NCBI RefSeq assembly: GCF_001191005.1
Contig: NZ_CP012201.1
Location: 4,030,001 to 4,094,000 of the forward strand
From: Massilia sp. NR 4-1
Lineage (GTDB): Bacteria > Pseudomonadota > Gammaproteobacteria > Burkholderiales > Burkholderiaceae_D
Length of the DNA stretch: 64,000 nt
Reading direction: 5' to 3'
Below are positions 1 to 9,221 of the stretch, in pieces; the stretch's first letter is position 1; every line of letters starts with the position of its first letter. The notes below the pieces were generated by a model, which saw nothing but the letters and a program-made list of their open reading frames with translations, did not search any database and had not been told where the DNA came from. A program made the position numbers and the translations under genes.

Positions 1-2
1 TC

Positions 3-929
3 GCCATGTTCGAAGTGCCCTTCCTGCACGGCCAGCCCTGGAGCGCGAAGGACGACGCGGCCGGTGCCGACGTCGTGGTCCTGAGCCGCAAGCTGGCCGA
101 GAAACTGTACGGCGACAGCAATCCGGTGGGCCAGCGCCTGGTGATGATGGGCTTCCCCTACCAGGTGGTGGGCGTGGCCGATACCTGGAATCCAGTGCCG
201 CGCTATCACCGCGTCATCGGCGGCAGCGGCGCCTTCGGCGACGCCGACGAATATTTCATCCCCTTCAGCAGCGCGATCCGGCATGAGGCCTCGAATAACG
301 GCAGCATGAACTGCAGCAAGCAGCGCGATCCCGGCTTCCAGGCTCTGCTCGACTCCGAGTGCACCTGGATCCAGTTCTGGTTCGAGATGCACGAGGCCGG
401 CGGCCGCGGCGACCTGCAGAACTATCTGGACGCCTACGCCGCCGAACAGCGCAAGCTGGGCCGCCTGAAACGCGCCGCGCCGAACATGATCTACAACGTG
501 ATGGAATGGCTGGAGCAGCAGAAAGTGGTGGGCAACGATAGCCGCGTGTCAGCCTGGCTGGCCTTCGGCTTCCTGCTGCTGTGCCTGGTCAACACCATCG
601 GCCTGCTGCTGGCCAAGTTCTCGGTGCGCGCCGCCGAAGTGGGCATCCGCCGCGCCCTGGGCGCCTCGCGCCGCGAAGTCTTCAACCAGTTCCTGATCGA
701 GAGCGCCGTGGTCGGTCTGGCCGGCGGCGTGCTCGGCCTGCTGTTCTCGCTTGGCGCCCTGGCCCTCATAGGCCAGACCTCGGACCGGCTGCAGGTGGTC
801 GCCCATATGGACTGGCCGATGCTGTTCACCACCTTCGCCATGGCCGTCGGCGCCGCCATCCTGGCCGGCCTGCTGCCGACCTGGCGCGCCTGCCAGATCA
901 CGCCCGCCATGCAGCTCAAATCTCAATGA
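3..929 (+). CDS. MacB/FtsX-like ABC transporter permease (5' end outside window)
   Basis: The reading frame is open to the window edge, so only the last ~308 residues are visible. The first ~150 residues look like the end of a MacB-type periplasmic core domain. A C-terminal FtsX-type membrane domain follows, with about three hydrophobic segments (near residues 183-203, 228-254 and 273-294). Between the first two is the RRALGASRREV motif typical of the cytoplasmic loop of MacB/LolC permeases. It is followed after 7 bases by a second permease, so the two probably form a heterodimeric exporter. The ATPase and any membrane fusion protein would lie upstream. The substrate cannot be read; relatives export peptides, antibiotics or lipoproteins. 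A start at 6 is not supported, because the domain is clearly incomplete. Confidence 0.85.
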   Translation, partial: AMFEVPFLHGQPWSAKDDAAGADVVVLSRKLAEKLYGDSNPVGQRLVMMGFPYQVVGVADTWNPVPRYHRVIGGSGAFGDADEYFIPFSSAIRHEASNNGSMNCSKQRDPGFQALLDSECTWIQFWFEMHEAGGRGDLQNYLDAYAAEQRKLGRLKRAAPNMIYNVMEWLEQQKVVGNDSRVSAWLAFGFLLLCLVNTIGLLLAKFSVRAAEVGIRRALGASRREVFNQFLIESAVVGLAGGVLGLLFSLGALALIGQTSDRLQVVAHMDWPMLFTTFAMAVGAAILAGLLPTWRACQITPAMQLKSQ

Positions 930-936
930 GGTCGAA

Positions 937-2172
937 ATGGAAATCCGTCCCATCTTCTCCGCGCTGATGCGCAACAAGACCGGCCCGCTGCTGGTGGCGA
1001 TCCAGGTCGCCCTGAGCCTGGCCATCCTGGCCAACGCCCTGCACATCGTCAATGTGCGCCAAGCCGTGTCGGCCCGGCCCAGCGGCATCGCGGCCGAAAG
1101 CGATGTCCTGAATCTCTTCGCGTACAGCCTGAAAGCCGGCGGCCATGAAGAGCAGCTGGCCTTGCAGCAGGCGCAGACCGCCGCGCTGCGCGCCGTGCCC
1201 GGCGTGGTGTCGGTGGCGCGCATCAACCAGTATCCGATGTCGCAGTCCGGCAATTACAGCAGCATCACGACCAGCCGCAGCCAGCTCAAGAAAGTCGCCG
1301 TCACCAGCCTGTATATGTCCGGCGATTCGCTGATCAAGACCTGGGGCCTGAAGCTGGTGGAGGGCCGCGACTTCACGCCGGCCGATGTCTGGAACGTCGA
1401 TGAAACGGCCAGCAAGGACTACCCGGACATCATTATCATCACGCGTGCCCTGGGCCGGAAGCTGTGGCCGGACGCCAGCAGCTATGCCGGCAAGGTGTTC
1501 TATTTCGGCAAAGGCGAAACCGCGCGCGCGGTCACCGTGGTCGGCGTGGTGGATAGCCTGCAAACACCCAATGCGCAGGTCGGCCCCGAAGGGGAATTCT
1601 CCAGCATCACGCCGGTGCGCAATACCGGCTGGGCCACGTCGCGCTACACCATCCGCGCCGAGCCGGGCCAGATCGAGCGCGTGACCAAGGATGCGGAAGA
1701 GGCCTTGCGCAAGCTGGAAAACCAGCAGGTCGTCATCGAAAGCACGACGATGGATGAGCATCGCGCGGACCGCTACCGCGCCGACCGGGCGCTGGCCTGG
1801 ATGCTGATCGCCGTCAGCGTGCTGCTGCTGCTGGTCACGGCCAGCGGCGTGGTGGGCATGGCCAGCCTGTGGGTGACGCAACGGCGCAAACAGATCGGCG
1901 TGCGGCGCGCGCTGGGTGCGCGCCGCATCGACATCCTGCGCTACTTCGTCACCGAGAATGTGATGATCACCAGCGTCGGCGTCGCCAGCGGGCTGCTGGG
2001 TGCCCTGGCGCTCAACCATCTGCTGGTCAGCAAATTCGAGATGGAACGCCTGCCGGCCGCCTATCTGCTGGCCGGGGCCGGCCTGTTCTGGCTGCTCGGC
2101 GTCGCCGCGGTGTATGGGCCGGCGTGGCGCGCGGCTTCGATTTCGCCGGCGCTGGCCACCCGCAGTGCTTGA
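937..2172 (+). CDS. MacB/FtsX-like ABC transporter permease
   Basis: The protein has 411 residues. One N-terminal membrane segment (near 15-35) is followed by a ~230-residue extracytoplasmic domain and three C-terminal segments (near 285-310, 340-362 and 375-398). It carries the same RRALGARR loop motif as the upstream permease. This is the normal MacB_PCD plus FtsX layout. The start is set by GAGG just ahead of the ATG. It is clearly the partner of the preceding permease. The next gene, an NtrC-type regulator, begins ~20 bases after its stop, so export and signalling are probably co-transcribed. Relatives in this arrangement often respond to envelope stress or antimicrobial peptides, but that is inference. 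Confidence 0.88.
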   Translation: MEIRPIFSALMRNKTGPLLVAIQVALSLAILANALHIVNVRQAVSARPSGIAAESDVLNLFAYSLKAGGHEEQLALQQAQTAALRAVPGVVSVARINQYPMSQSGNYSSITTSRSQLKKVAVTSLYMSGDSLIKTWGLKLVEGRDFTPADVWNVDETASKDYPDIIIITRALGRKLWPDASSYAGKVFYFGKGETARAVTVVGVVDSLQTPNAQVGPEGEFSSITPVRNTGWATSRYTIRAEPGQIERVTKDAEEALRKLENQQVVIESTTMDEHRADRYRADRALAWMLIAVSVLLLLVTASGVVGMASLWVTQRRKQIGVRRALGARRIDILRYFVTENVMITSVGVASGLLGALALNHLLVSKFEMERLPAAYLLAGAGLFWLLGVAAVYGPAWRAASISPALATRSA

Positions 2173-2193
2173 TGAAATGCTATGCTGACGGCC

Positions 2194-3564
2194 ATGCCTA
2201 CCGTACTGATTATTGACGACAATGCCGCCGTCGGCGTGGCGCTCGAAGTCCTGTTTTCCCTGCACGACATCGCGGCGCTGCACGCGGCCTCGCCGGCCGC
2301 AGGCCTGGCCGTGCTGGAGCAGCGCGGCGCCAGCATCGACCTAGTGCTGCAGGATATGAACTTCACGGCCGACACCACCTCCGGCGAGGAAGGCGTGGCC
2401 CTGTTCCGCGCCATCCGCCGCCTGCATCCGGACCTGCCGGTGATCCTGCTCACCGCCTGGACCCATCTGGATGCGGCGGTGGACCTGGTCAAGGCCGGCG
2501 CCGCCGACTACCTGGCCAAGCCCTGGGACGACAAGCGCCTGATCGCCACGGTGCAGAACCTGATCGAACTGGGACAGGCCAACCGCGCCCTGCAGCAACG
2601 GCGCCAGGGCGAACTGCGCCAGCGCCGCGAGCTCGATCGCTACGATCTGCGCGGCATGGTGTTCCAGGATGCGGCCACCGAGCGCGCGGTCAGCCTGGCC
2701 TGCCAGGTGGCGCGCGCCGACGTGCCGGTGCTGATCGCCGGACCGAACGGCGCCGGCAAGGAACGCATCGCGGAAATCATCCAGGCCAATTCGGCGGTGC
2801 GCGACGGCCCCTTCGTGGTGCTCAATTGCGGCGCCCTGCCGTCCGAACTGATCGAAGCGGAGCTGTTCGGCGCCGAAGCCGGCGCCTACACCGGCGCCTC
2901 CAAGGCGCGCGAGGGCAAGTTCGAGGCGGCCGACGGCGGCACCCTCTTCCTCGATGAAATCGGCAATCTGCCGCTGGCCGGGCAGATGAAGCTGCTGCGC
3001 GTGCTGGAGACGGGACGCTTCGAACGCCTCGGCTCCAACCGCGAGCGCCAGGTCAAGGTGCGCGTGATCAGCGCCACCAACGCCGACCTGCACGCGATGA
3101 TACGCCAGGGCAGCTTCCGAGAGGACCTGTTCTACCGCCTGAACCTGATCGAACTGCGCCTGCCGCCGCTGGCCGAACGGCCGGCCGACATCCTGCCGCT
3201 GGCGCGCCATTTCCTCGGCGCGGACAAGCGCCTGCAGCCGGCCGCCGAAGCGGCCCTGCTGGCGCATGGCTGGCCGGGCAATGTGCGTGAACTGAAAAAC
3301 GTGATGGCGCGCGCCAGCCTGCTGGCTGGCGGCGACAGCATCAAGGCCGCCGACCTGGGCCTGCCGGCCGCCGCGGCCAGCCCGGCGGCCGGCAGGCCGG
3401 GCAGCGCCAGCAGCGCCGCCGGCGAGGCGGAACCGGGCCGCGAGGACATCGTGGCCGCCCTGGCCCGCGCCGGCGGCGTGGTGGCGCAGGCCGCCGCCGA
3501 GCTGGGCCTGTCGCGCCAGGCGCTGTACCGCCGCCTGGAGCGCCTGGGCATCGCCCGCGCCTGA
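2194..3564 (+). CDS. Sigma-54-dependent NtrC-family response regulator
   Basis: The receiver domain (1-120) has the acidic pair D8/D9, phospho-acceptor D54, T87 and K109. An AAA+ sigma-54 activation domain follows, with Walker A written GPNGAGKE and the sigma-54-contacting loop written GAYTGA, and a Fis-type helix-turn-helix closes the C terminus (LGLSRQALYRRLERLG). The 456-residue form starts at the second ATG, which aligns with receiver domains; an in-frame ATG lies 12 bases upstream and neither has a clear ribosome site. The stop overlaps the start of the histidine kinase by one base (TGATG), so the two are translationally coupled. It should activate sigma-54 promoters, possibly that of its own permease operon. 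Walker A and GAFTGA both differ from the commonest spelling, but the residues needed for ATP binding are present. Confidence 0.92.
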   Translation: MPTVLIIDDNAAVGVALEVLFSLHDIAALHAASPAAGLAVLEQRGASIDLVLQDMNFTADTTSGEEGVALFRAIRRLHPDLPVILLTAWTHLDAAVDLVKAGAADYLAKPWDDKRLIATVQNLIELGQANRALQQRRQGELRQRRELDRYDLRGMVFQDAATERAVSLACQVARADVPVLIAGPNGAGKERIAEIIQANSAVRDGPFVVLNCGALPSELIEAELFGAEAGAYTGASKAREGKFEAADGGTLFLDEIGNLPLAGQMKLLRVLETGRFERLGSNRERQVKVRVISATNADLHAMIRQGSFREDLFYRLNLIELRLPPLAERPADILPLARHFLGADKRLQPAAEAALLAHGWPGNVRELKNVMARASLLAGGDSIKAADLGLPAAAASPAAGRPGSASSAAGEAEPGREDIVAALARAGGVVAQAAAELGLSRQALYRRLERLGIARA

Positions 3565-4979
3565 TGCCGATGCCAAAGAACACGCAGACGCCGCAGCCGG
3601 CCGCCCCTGGCGCAAGGCGCGCGGCGGCACCGGACGCGGCCAGCGGCGCGCCGGCGCGGCGCGGTATGCGCCTGTCGCTGCTGACGCGCTGGACGGCGCT
3701 GATCGCTACGCTGCTGACGGTGGGCGTGCTGATTGCGCTCGGCCTGGTGCAACTGCTGCCGAATAATCCCGGCATGGTGCTGGCCATCAGCCTGCTGTGC
3801 GTGCTGCCGCTGTCGATCATCACCATCCGCGCCCAGCTGCAGCATATGCTGTCGCTGTTCCGCGCGCTGACCGGCACCGTCGCGTCCTACCGCGACGGCG
3901 ATTTTTCCTTCAGCCTGCACTGGTCGCAGAACGATGAGCTCAGCGACCTGGTGGCAGCCCACAATGCGCTCGGCGACGTGCTGCGCGAGCAGCGCCTGGC
4001 CCTGGTGCAGCGCGAGCTGCTGCTCGACACCATGGTGCAGAACACGCCGGTCGCCATGCTGCTGCTGCGCGATGGGGAACTGGTGGTGTTCGCCAATATC
4101 GCGGCGCGCCAGCTGCTCAACGAGGGCAAGCGCCTGGAGGGCCACCGCCTGTCCGAGATCCTGGCGCACAGCAGTCCCGCGCTGGGCGATGCGCTGGCGC
4201 GCGGCGGCGACGGCCTGTTCACCAGCGGCGAGGGCGAGGAGGAGGAAGTGTTCCACCTGGCGCGGCGCGGCTTCAGCCTGAATGGGCGCCGGCACGAGCT
4301 GCTGCTGGTGCGCCAGCTGACGTCCGAGCTGCGACGCCAGGAAGTGCAGACCTGGAAGAAGGTGATCCGCGTGATCAGCCATGAACTGAACAACTCGCTG
4401 GCGCCCTTGACGTCGCTGGCCAATTCCGGGGCCGAACTGGTGCGGCGCGGCCAGACCGAGCGCCTGCCGCAGATCCTCGGCACCATCGAGGAGCGCACAC
4501 GCCACCTGGAAAGCTTCATTCTCGGTTATGCGCGCTTTGCCAAGCTGCCGGCGCCGCGCCTGGAGGCGCAGGATTGGGGTCACTTCATGGCGCGGCTGGG
4601 CCAGCAGGTGTCATTCCGGCTGGAGGGCGACTTGCCCGCCGAAGCTTACTGCTTCGATGCGGCCCAGCTGGAACAGGCGCTGCTCAACCTGCTGAAGAAC
4701 GCCCACGAATCGGGTTCCGCGCCGGGCGCCGTCGCGCTCGAACTGCGCCGTGTGCAGGGCCTGGTCCGCATCGAGGTGCTGGACCGGGGACCGGGCATGA
4801 GCGAGGCGGTGCTGACCAATGCCCTGGTGCCCTTCTATTCGACCAAGCGCAGCGGCACGGGCCTCGGCCTGGCGCTGGCGCGCGAGATCGCCGAAGCCCA
4901 CGGCGGCCGCATCGCGCTGGCCAACCGCGAGGGCGGCGGCCTGTGCGTCACGCTGATTTTACCGCTGCCGCCAGCCTGA
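3564..4979 (+). CDS. Membrane sensor histidine kinase, NtrB/AtoS-like
   Basis: The protein has 471 residues with two adjacent membrane segments (about 43-65 and 71-90) and almost no periplasmic loop, so it probably senses within the membrane or cytoplasm. A HAMP/PAS-like region covers about 90-250. The H box is ISHELNNSLAPL with H273 as phospho-acceptor. The N box has N379, and DRGPGM and GTGLGLALA form the ATP lid region. All catalytic boxes are intact. It overlaps the NtrC-type regulator by one base and is surely its partner. No stem-loop with a T tract is obvious downstream, and the next gene starts 131 bases later with its own AT-rich upstream region. Confidence 0.92.
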   Translation: MPMPKNTQTPQPAAPGARRAAAPDAASGAPARRGMRLSLLTRWTALIATLLTVGVLIALGLVQLLPNNPGMVLAISLLCVLPLSIITIRAQLQHMLSLFRALTGTVASYRDGDFSFSLHWSQNDELSDLVAAHNALGDVLREQRLALVQRELLLDTMVQNTPVAMLLLRDGELVVFANIAARQLLNEGKRLEGHRLSEILAHSSPALGDALARGGDGLFTSGEGEEEEVFHLARRGFSLNGRRHELLLVRQLTSELRRQEVQTWKKVIRVISHELNNSLAPLTSLANSGAELVRRGQTERLPQILGTIEERTRHLESFILGYARFAKLPAPRLEAQDWGHFMARLGQQVSFRLEGDLPAEAYCFDAAQLEQALLNLLKNAHESGSAPGAVALELRRVQGLVRIEVLDRGPGMSEAVLTNALVPFYSTKRSGTGLGLALAREIAEAHGGRIALANREGGGLCVTLILPLPPA

Positions 4980-5110
4980 TTTGCCACCAGGAAATACCTT
5001 TCTGTTTGAAATCAATAGTCAATAAAATATTGACAATATCACGTTGATAGCGTACCTTTGCGCCTCGAAAGTAGTATTGCAACAATAAATCATTTCTGTT
5101 AGGAAATTTC

Positions 5111-5596
5111 ATGAACTTCAAAGCAATTGCAGTAGCAGCAGCTCTGCTGGCATCCGCTGGCGCCCACGCTGACAACTACGTGGTGGATCTGACCGGCGGC
5201 CCAACCAACTGGACCGGCGGCTTCACCGCTACCCACGGCGCTGGCAACTTCACCGACACCTTCACCTTCACCAATTTCAGCGGTAAAGGTCTGGCTGCCG
5301 GTTTCGCCGCCAACTACGCCTACAAAGGCCACGACATCAACTTCACCAGCGCCACCCTGAACGGCATCACCCTGGATCTGACCAACACCGGCAAAGAATC
5401 CGCCGTGCGTTTCGAAGACCTGGCCGTGAATGGTCCGCTGACCCTGATCGTGTCCGGCGTGTCGATCGGTAGCGCCAGCTACTCCGGCACCCTGGACCTG
5501 GTCGCTGCACCAGTACCAGAACCAACCACCTACGGCATGATGCTGGGTGGCATGGGCCTGCTGGCCTTCGTGGCACGCCGCCGCAAACAAGGCTGA
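5111..5596 (+). CDS. FxDxF-family PEP-CTERM protein
   Basis: The protein has 161 residues. A signal peptide ends at AHA (residue 20). The FTDTF motif at 47-51 gives the FxDxF subgroup its name. The C terminus from residue 135 is the PEP-CTERM sorting signal: VPEP, a short hydrophobic helix, then RRRKQG. Such proteins are recognised by EpsH/XrtA exosortase and tied to exopolysaccharide or biofilm matrix. No exosortase gene is in this window. AGGAAA sits just ahead of the ATG. The gene is preceded by ~100 bases of AT-rich DNA and followed by a strong terminator, so it is monocistronic. Its codons use more T- and A-ending forms than its neighbours, consistent with high expression. Confidence 0.9.
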   Translation: MNFKAIAVAAALLASAGAHADNYVVDLTGGPTNWTGGFTATHGAGNFTDTFTFTNFSGKGLAAGFAANYAYKGHDINFTSATLNGITLDLTNTGKESAVRFEDLAVNGPLTLIVSGVSIGSASYSGTLDLVAAPVPEPTTYGMMLGGMGLLAFVARRRKQG

Positions 5597-5633
5597 TCCA
5601 GCCTGAATCCACAGGGCGCCGCGGCGCCCTGTC

Positions 5634-5664
5634 AAAAAGGGACGCTGCGGCGTCCCTTTTTTTC
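5634..5664 (+). terminator. Rho-independent terminator after the PEP-CTERM gene
   Basis: A 12-bp perfect stem (AAAAAGGGACGC paired with GCGTCCCTTTTT) with a TGCG loop runs into a T tract. A second GC-rich inverted repeat (GGGCGCC/GGCGCCC) lies directly upstream at 5614-5629. Confidence 0.9.
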
Positions 5665-5696
5665 GTCCCCGGGACGGAGCTGGTAAACTGCGGGCC

Positions 5697-6452
5697 ATGC
5701 AAAAACTCCGCTTCGACCAGCCCGGCCACCCTCCCGCCACCATCACCGAATTCGAAGGCGTGCGTTCGCTCCACCTGGGCACCTCCTGGGTGCAGGGAGC
5801 GATGCGTCTGGCGCGGCCCGACGCCATCGAGCTGGAATACGTGCAGATGATGATGATGTGGATGCTGTTCCAGTCCCAGCCGCGCCATATCGTGCAGCTG
5901 GGCCTGGGCAGTTCGGCCCTGACCAAGTTCTGCTACCACCGCTTCCCGCAGGCGCGCGTGACGGCCGTGGAACTCAATCCCAACGTGATCGCCATCTGCG
6001 GCGCCCTGTTCGGCCTGCCGCCCAATGACAGCCGCCTGAACGTGCTGGAAATGAATGCGCTGGATTTCGTCATGAATCCGGCCAACCGCCATAGCGTCGA
6101 CGTGCTGCAGGTCGACCTGTACGACGAGGAGGCGCGCGGCCCGGTGCTCGACACCCCCGAGTTCTACCAGGCCTGCTACGACTGCCTGACGGAAGACGGC
6201 ATCATGACCACCAATGTGTTCGGCGACTTCCCCAACTACGACAAGAACCTGCAGGCCATGGAGCTGGTGTTCGACGCCGTGGTGTGGCTGCCCGAGGTGC
6301 ACGATGCGAATATCGTGGTGATCGCCTTCAAGCAGGCGCCCTCGCTCGACTTCAGCCTGCTGTACGAGCGCGCCGGCGCCATCAAGAAGAGCATGAACCT
6401 GCCCGCCAAGTCCTGGGTCAACGGCTTGAAAGAGTGGATGCTAGACCAATAG
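5697..6452 (+). CDS. Spermidine-synthase-like methyltransferase-fold protein
   Basis: The protein has 251 residues with a Rossmann fold of the spermine/spermidine synthase type: IVQLGLGSSALTKF (66-78) as the nucleotide loop, then VTAVELNP with E92 as the ribose-binding acid, and an acidic QVDLYDEEA motif near residue 140. The N-terminal beta domain of true SpeE enzymes is short here. Genes like this are common in betaproteobacteria and are often annotated as polyamine synthase homologues without proof, so the substrate is uncertain. There is no good ribosome site. TGGTAAACT at 5681-5689 looks like an extended -10 box 7 bases before the ATG, so the mRNA may be leaderless. Confidence 0.8.
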   Translation: MQKLRFDQPGHPPATITEFEGVRSLHLGTSWVQGAMRLARPDAIELEYVQMMMMWMLFQSQPRHIVQLGLGSSALTKFCYHRFPQARVTAVELNPNVIAICGALFGLPPNDSRLNVLEMNALDFVMNPANRHSVDVLQVDLYDEEARGPVLDTPEFYQACYDCLTEDGIMTTNVFGDFPNYDKNLQAMELVFDAVVWLPEVHDANIVVIAFKQAPSLDFSLLYERAGAIKKSMNLPAKSWVNGLKEWMLDQ

Positions 6453-6751
6453 TAACAAAAATTTCCGCCTGTCCATGACCGGCGGCATGTTCCAGCTCGG
6501 CCATGGTTTGTCGCGTAAACGCTGCAAACAGCAGACCGTTTTGACGAGGATCATGGCGATGCGCCGTTGAGAATACGGCATTTCTTCGTATAAATCACGA
6601 AATATTGCGTAAAGTGCATATAACGCAACAGCCCTGTTGTGCGCGTCTTCTCGCCCTCCCTTTCCCCACTGTAGTATTTCTTCGGCACTGACAGTCGATC
6701 AGTCCACCGCTTGCTTCCCCTTGTTCAATAAAACCCATGAGAGAACGGTCT
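6453..6751. other. Non-coding gap upstream of the TonB receptor gene
   Basis: About 300 bases without a convincing gene. The middle (6580-6630) is AT-rich and holds several TATA-like stretches (for example CATATAAC), a likely promoter area for the TonB receptor. I could not fix a -35/-10 pair, and I see no Fur box or riboswitch with confidence. Confidence 0.5.
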
Positions 6752-9214
6752 ATGAAGAAAGCACCATCGCCCCAGCTGTCCGCCCCCTTCCAACGCACCC
6801 TTCTGGCCAGCGCCCTGCTGCTGGCGTGTAGCCAGGCCTCTGCCCAGTCCCAGCCGCCCGCGTCCGGCGACAACCAGACGGTGGTCGTGCTCGGTTCGCG
6901 CTCCACCGCCAAGACCGCGCTCGACACCTCGTCCCCGGTGGGCCTGATCAATATGAAGGATATGCAAACGGCCGGGCCGCTGGAGCTGGGCAAGCTGCTG
7001 CAGACGCTGGACCCTTCTTTCAACTTCTCCTCGACCTTCATCAGCGACGGCACCGACATCATCCGTCCCGCCACCCTGCGTTCGCTCGGTCCCGACCAGT
7101 TGCTGGTGCTGGTGAACGGCAAGCGCCGCCACCAGCAGGCGCTGGTCAATGTGCAGCAGACCGTGGGCCGCGGTTCGGCCGGCACCGACATCAACGCCAT
7201 CCCGCTGTCGGCCATCCACCATATCGAGGTGCTGCGCGATGGCGCCGCCGCGCAATACGGTTCGGACGCCATCGCCGGCGTGATCAATATCGTGCTGAAA
7301 TCGAATGTCGGCGAAACCGCCGTCAGCGCCACCATCGGCACCACCAAGGAAGGCGACGGCGACCTGTATTCGGGCAGCGTGAACCGCGGCTTCGCCCTGG
7401 GCCAGGATGGCGGCTACATCAATCTGACGGCCGAAGGCCGCAAGCGCGGCGAAACCAACCGCGCCGGCGTGGATTCGCTGCGCGTCGACCCGCCGCGCGT
7501 GACCCAGCGCATCGGCGACAGCGACGCCAAGGACGCGTATCTGTGGTGGAATGCCGGCCTGCCCATCGACAAGGAAAGCGAGTTCTACGCCTTTGGCGGC
7601 ATCTCCAAGCGCAAGGGCGATTCGGCCGGCTTCTTCCGCGGCGTGGCGCCGGACGAAAACCGCGCCGTCACCGAGGTCTATGCGAACGGCTATCTGCCGA
7701 ATATACGCACGACGGTCAAGGACTTGTCCTTCGCCTTCGGCTACCGGCGCGATCTGCCCAAGGACTGGAAGCTTGACCTGAGCGTCAACCATGGCCGCAG
7801 CGAGCTGGATTTCCACGAAAAGAACACCATCAATGTCAGCTACTGGTACGAGCCGCTGCCAGGCGCCACCCGTCCCGACCAGATCTACCGCGCCTCGCCG
7901 CTGGAAGCCGACACCGGCAAGCTGAAATTCGACCAGACCACGCTCAACCTCGACATCAAGGGTCCGGTGCAGCTGGGCGGCGCGGAAATCTTCCTCGCCT
8001 CGGGCTTTGAATACCGCCAGGACAATTACCAGATCATCGCCGGCGATCCGGTATCCTACCAGTACGGCCGCACCAACAACCCGGCCATCAATATCTTCGG
8101 CCGCACCGGCGGCATCGCGCCGTCCGGCACCCAGGGCTTCCCCGGCTACACCCCGGCCACCGCCGTCGACAATGGGCGCCACAATATCGCCCTGTACCTG
8201 GACGCTGAATACCGTCCGCTGCCGAATCTGCTGCTGGCCGGCGCCGTACGCTACGAAAAATATTCGGACTTCGGCAACACCACCACCGGCAAGATCAGCG
8301 CGCGCTGGGATCCGTCCAAGCAGTTCGGCCTGCGCGCCAGCGCGTCCACCGGCTTCCGCGCGCCGGGCGTGCAGCAGGAGTTCTACAGCTCCGTCTCCAC
8401 CAACCTGAACGTGGACGGCACGCTGACCGAAACCCTGACCGCGCGCCAGGGCAGCGCCGTCACCAACGCGCTGGGCATCAAGCCGCTGAAAGAGGAAACC
8501 TCGCGCAACGCCAGCGTGGGCATGGTGCTGCGCCCGGCGCAGAACATGTCGCTGACGGCCGACCTGTACCAGATCAAGATCAAGGACCGCATCGTGTTCT
8601 CCAGCGTGATCGAGCCGGAGAAAGGCGGCGGCCCGATCGCCAATGTGCTGATCCCGCTGAAAGTCGGCCAGGCCCAGTTCTTCACCAACGCCATCGACAC
8701 CACCACGCGCGGCCTGGACATCGTGGCCGACCACACCACGAAGTTCAGCGGCTCGACCCTGGTGCTGTCCGGCCAGCTGGGCTTCAACAAGACGGAAGTC
8801 AGCAAGCGCCATTCGCCATCCAGCCTGCTGAGCGGCGACCTGCTGTTCGACAAGGCGCAGGTGACGCTGCTGGAACACGGCCAGCCGCGCCGCCACCATG
8901 TGCTGGCCGCCGACTTCAGCACCGGCCCATGGAACTTCAATGCGCGCGCCAACTACTACGGCTCGGTGCAGGCCGAGTTCTTCAGCCCGCTGCAAACCTG
9001 GGAAGCCAAATGGCTGCTGGACGTCACCGGCCGCTACAGCTTCAGCAAGAAAACCAGCCTGACGGTCGGCATCAACAATGTGTTCGACACCTACCCGTCG
9101 GAATGGACCAACGGCGGCAGTTTCCCGAAACTGGGCTTCAAGTACTGCTGGGAGACCTGCCCCTTCGGCGTGAACGGACGCTCGATGTACGCCCGTTTCG
9201 ACACCGTGTTCTAA
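6752..9214 (+). CDS. TonB-dependent outer-membrane receptor
   Basis: The protein has ~820 residues from the preferred start: the ATG at 6752 has AGAGAACGG ahead of it, while an in-frame ATG at 6737 has nothing. The signal peptide ends near SQASAQ. The plug domain (about 40-165) includes VLRDGAAAQYGSDAIAGVIN, the standard plug motif. The rest is the 22-strand barrel, ending in an aromatic residue (DTVF) as outer-membrane proteins do. It moves a ligand (siderophore, vitamin, sugar or other nutrient) into the periplasm using TonB. The ligand cannot be told from sequence, and no transport or catabolic partner sits beside it. Confidence 0.92.
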   Translation: MKKAPSPQLSAPFQRTLLASALLLACSQASAQSQPPASGDNQTVVVLGSRSTAKTALDTSSPVGLINMKDMQTAGPLELGKLLQTLDPSFNFSSTFISDGTDIIRPATLRSLGPDQLLVLVNGKRRHQQALVNVQQTVGRGSAGTDINAIPLSAIHHIEVLRDGAAAQYGSDAIAGVINIVLKSNVGETAVSATIGTTKEGDGDLYSGSVNRGFALGQDGGYINLTAEGRKRGETNRAGVDSLRVDPPRVTQRIGDSDAKDAYLWWNAGLPIDKESEFYAFGGISKRKGDSAGFFRGVAPDENRAVTEVYANGYLPNIRTTVKDLSFAFGYRRDLPKDWKLDLSVNHGRSELDFHEKNTINVSYWYEPLPGATRPDQIYRASPLEADTGKLKFDQTTLNLDIKGPVQLGGAEIFLASGFEYRQDNYQIIAGDPVSYQYGRTNNPAINIFGRTGGIAPSGTQGFPGYTPATAVDNGRHNIALYLDAEYRPLPNLLLAGAVRYEKYSDFGNTTTGKISARWDPSKQFGLRASASTGFRAPGVQQEFYSSVSTNLNVDGTLTETLTARQGSAVTNALGIKPLKEETSRNASVGMVLRPAQNMSLTADLYQIKIKDRIVFSSVIEPEKGGGPIANVLIPLKVGQAQFFTNAIDTTTRGLDIVADHTTKFSGSTLVLSGQLGFNKTEVSKRHSPSSLLSGDLLFDKAQVTLLEHGQPRRHHVLAADFSTGPWNFNARANYYGSVQAEFFSPLQTWEAKWLLDVTGRYSFSKKTSLTVGINNVFDTYPSEWTNGGSFPKLGFKYCWETCPFGVNGRSMYARFDTVF

Positions 9215-9221
9215 GCAGCGC

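Noticed and set aside
6725..8995. 756-residue minus-strand ORF
   Set aside because: Antisense shadow of the TonB receptor: no ribosome site, no domain, low-complexity composition.
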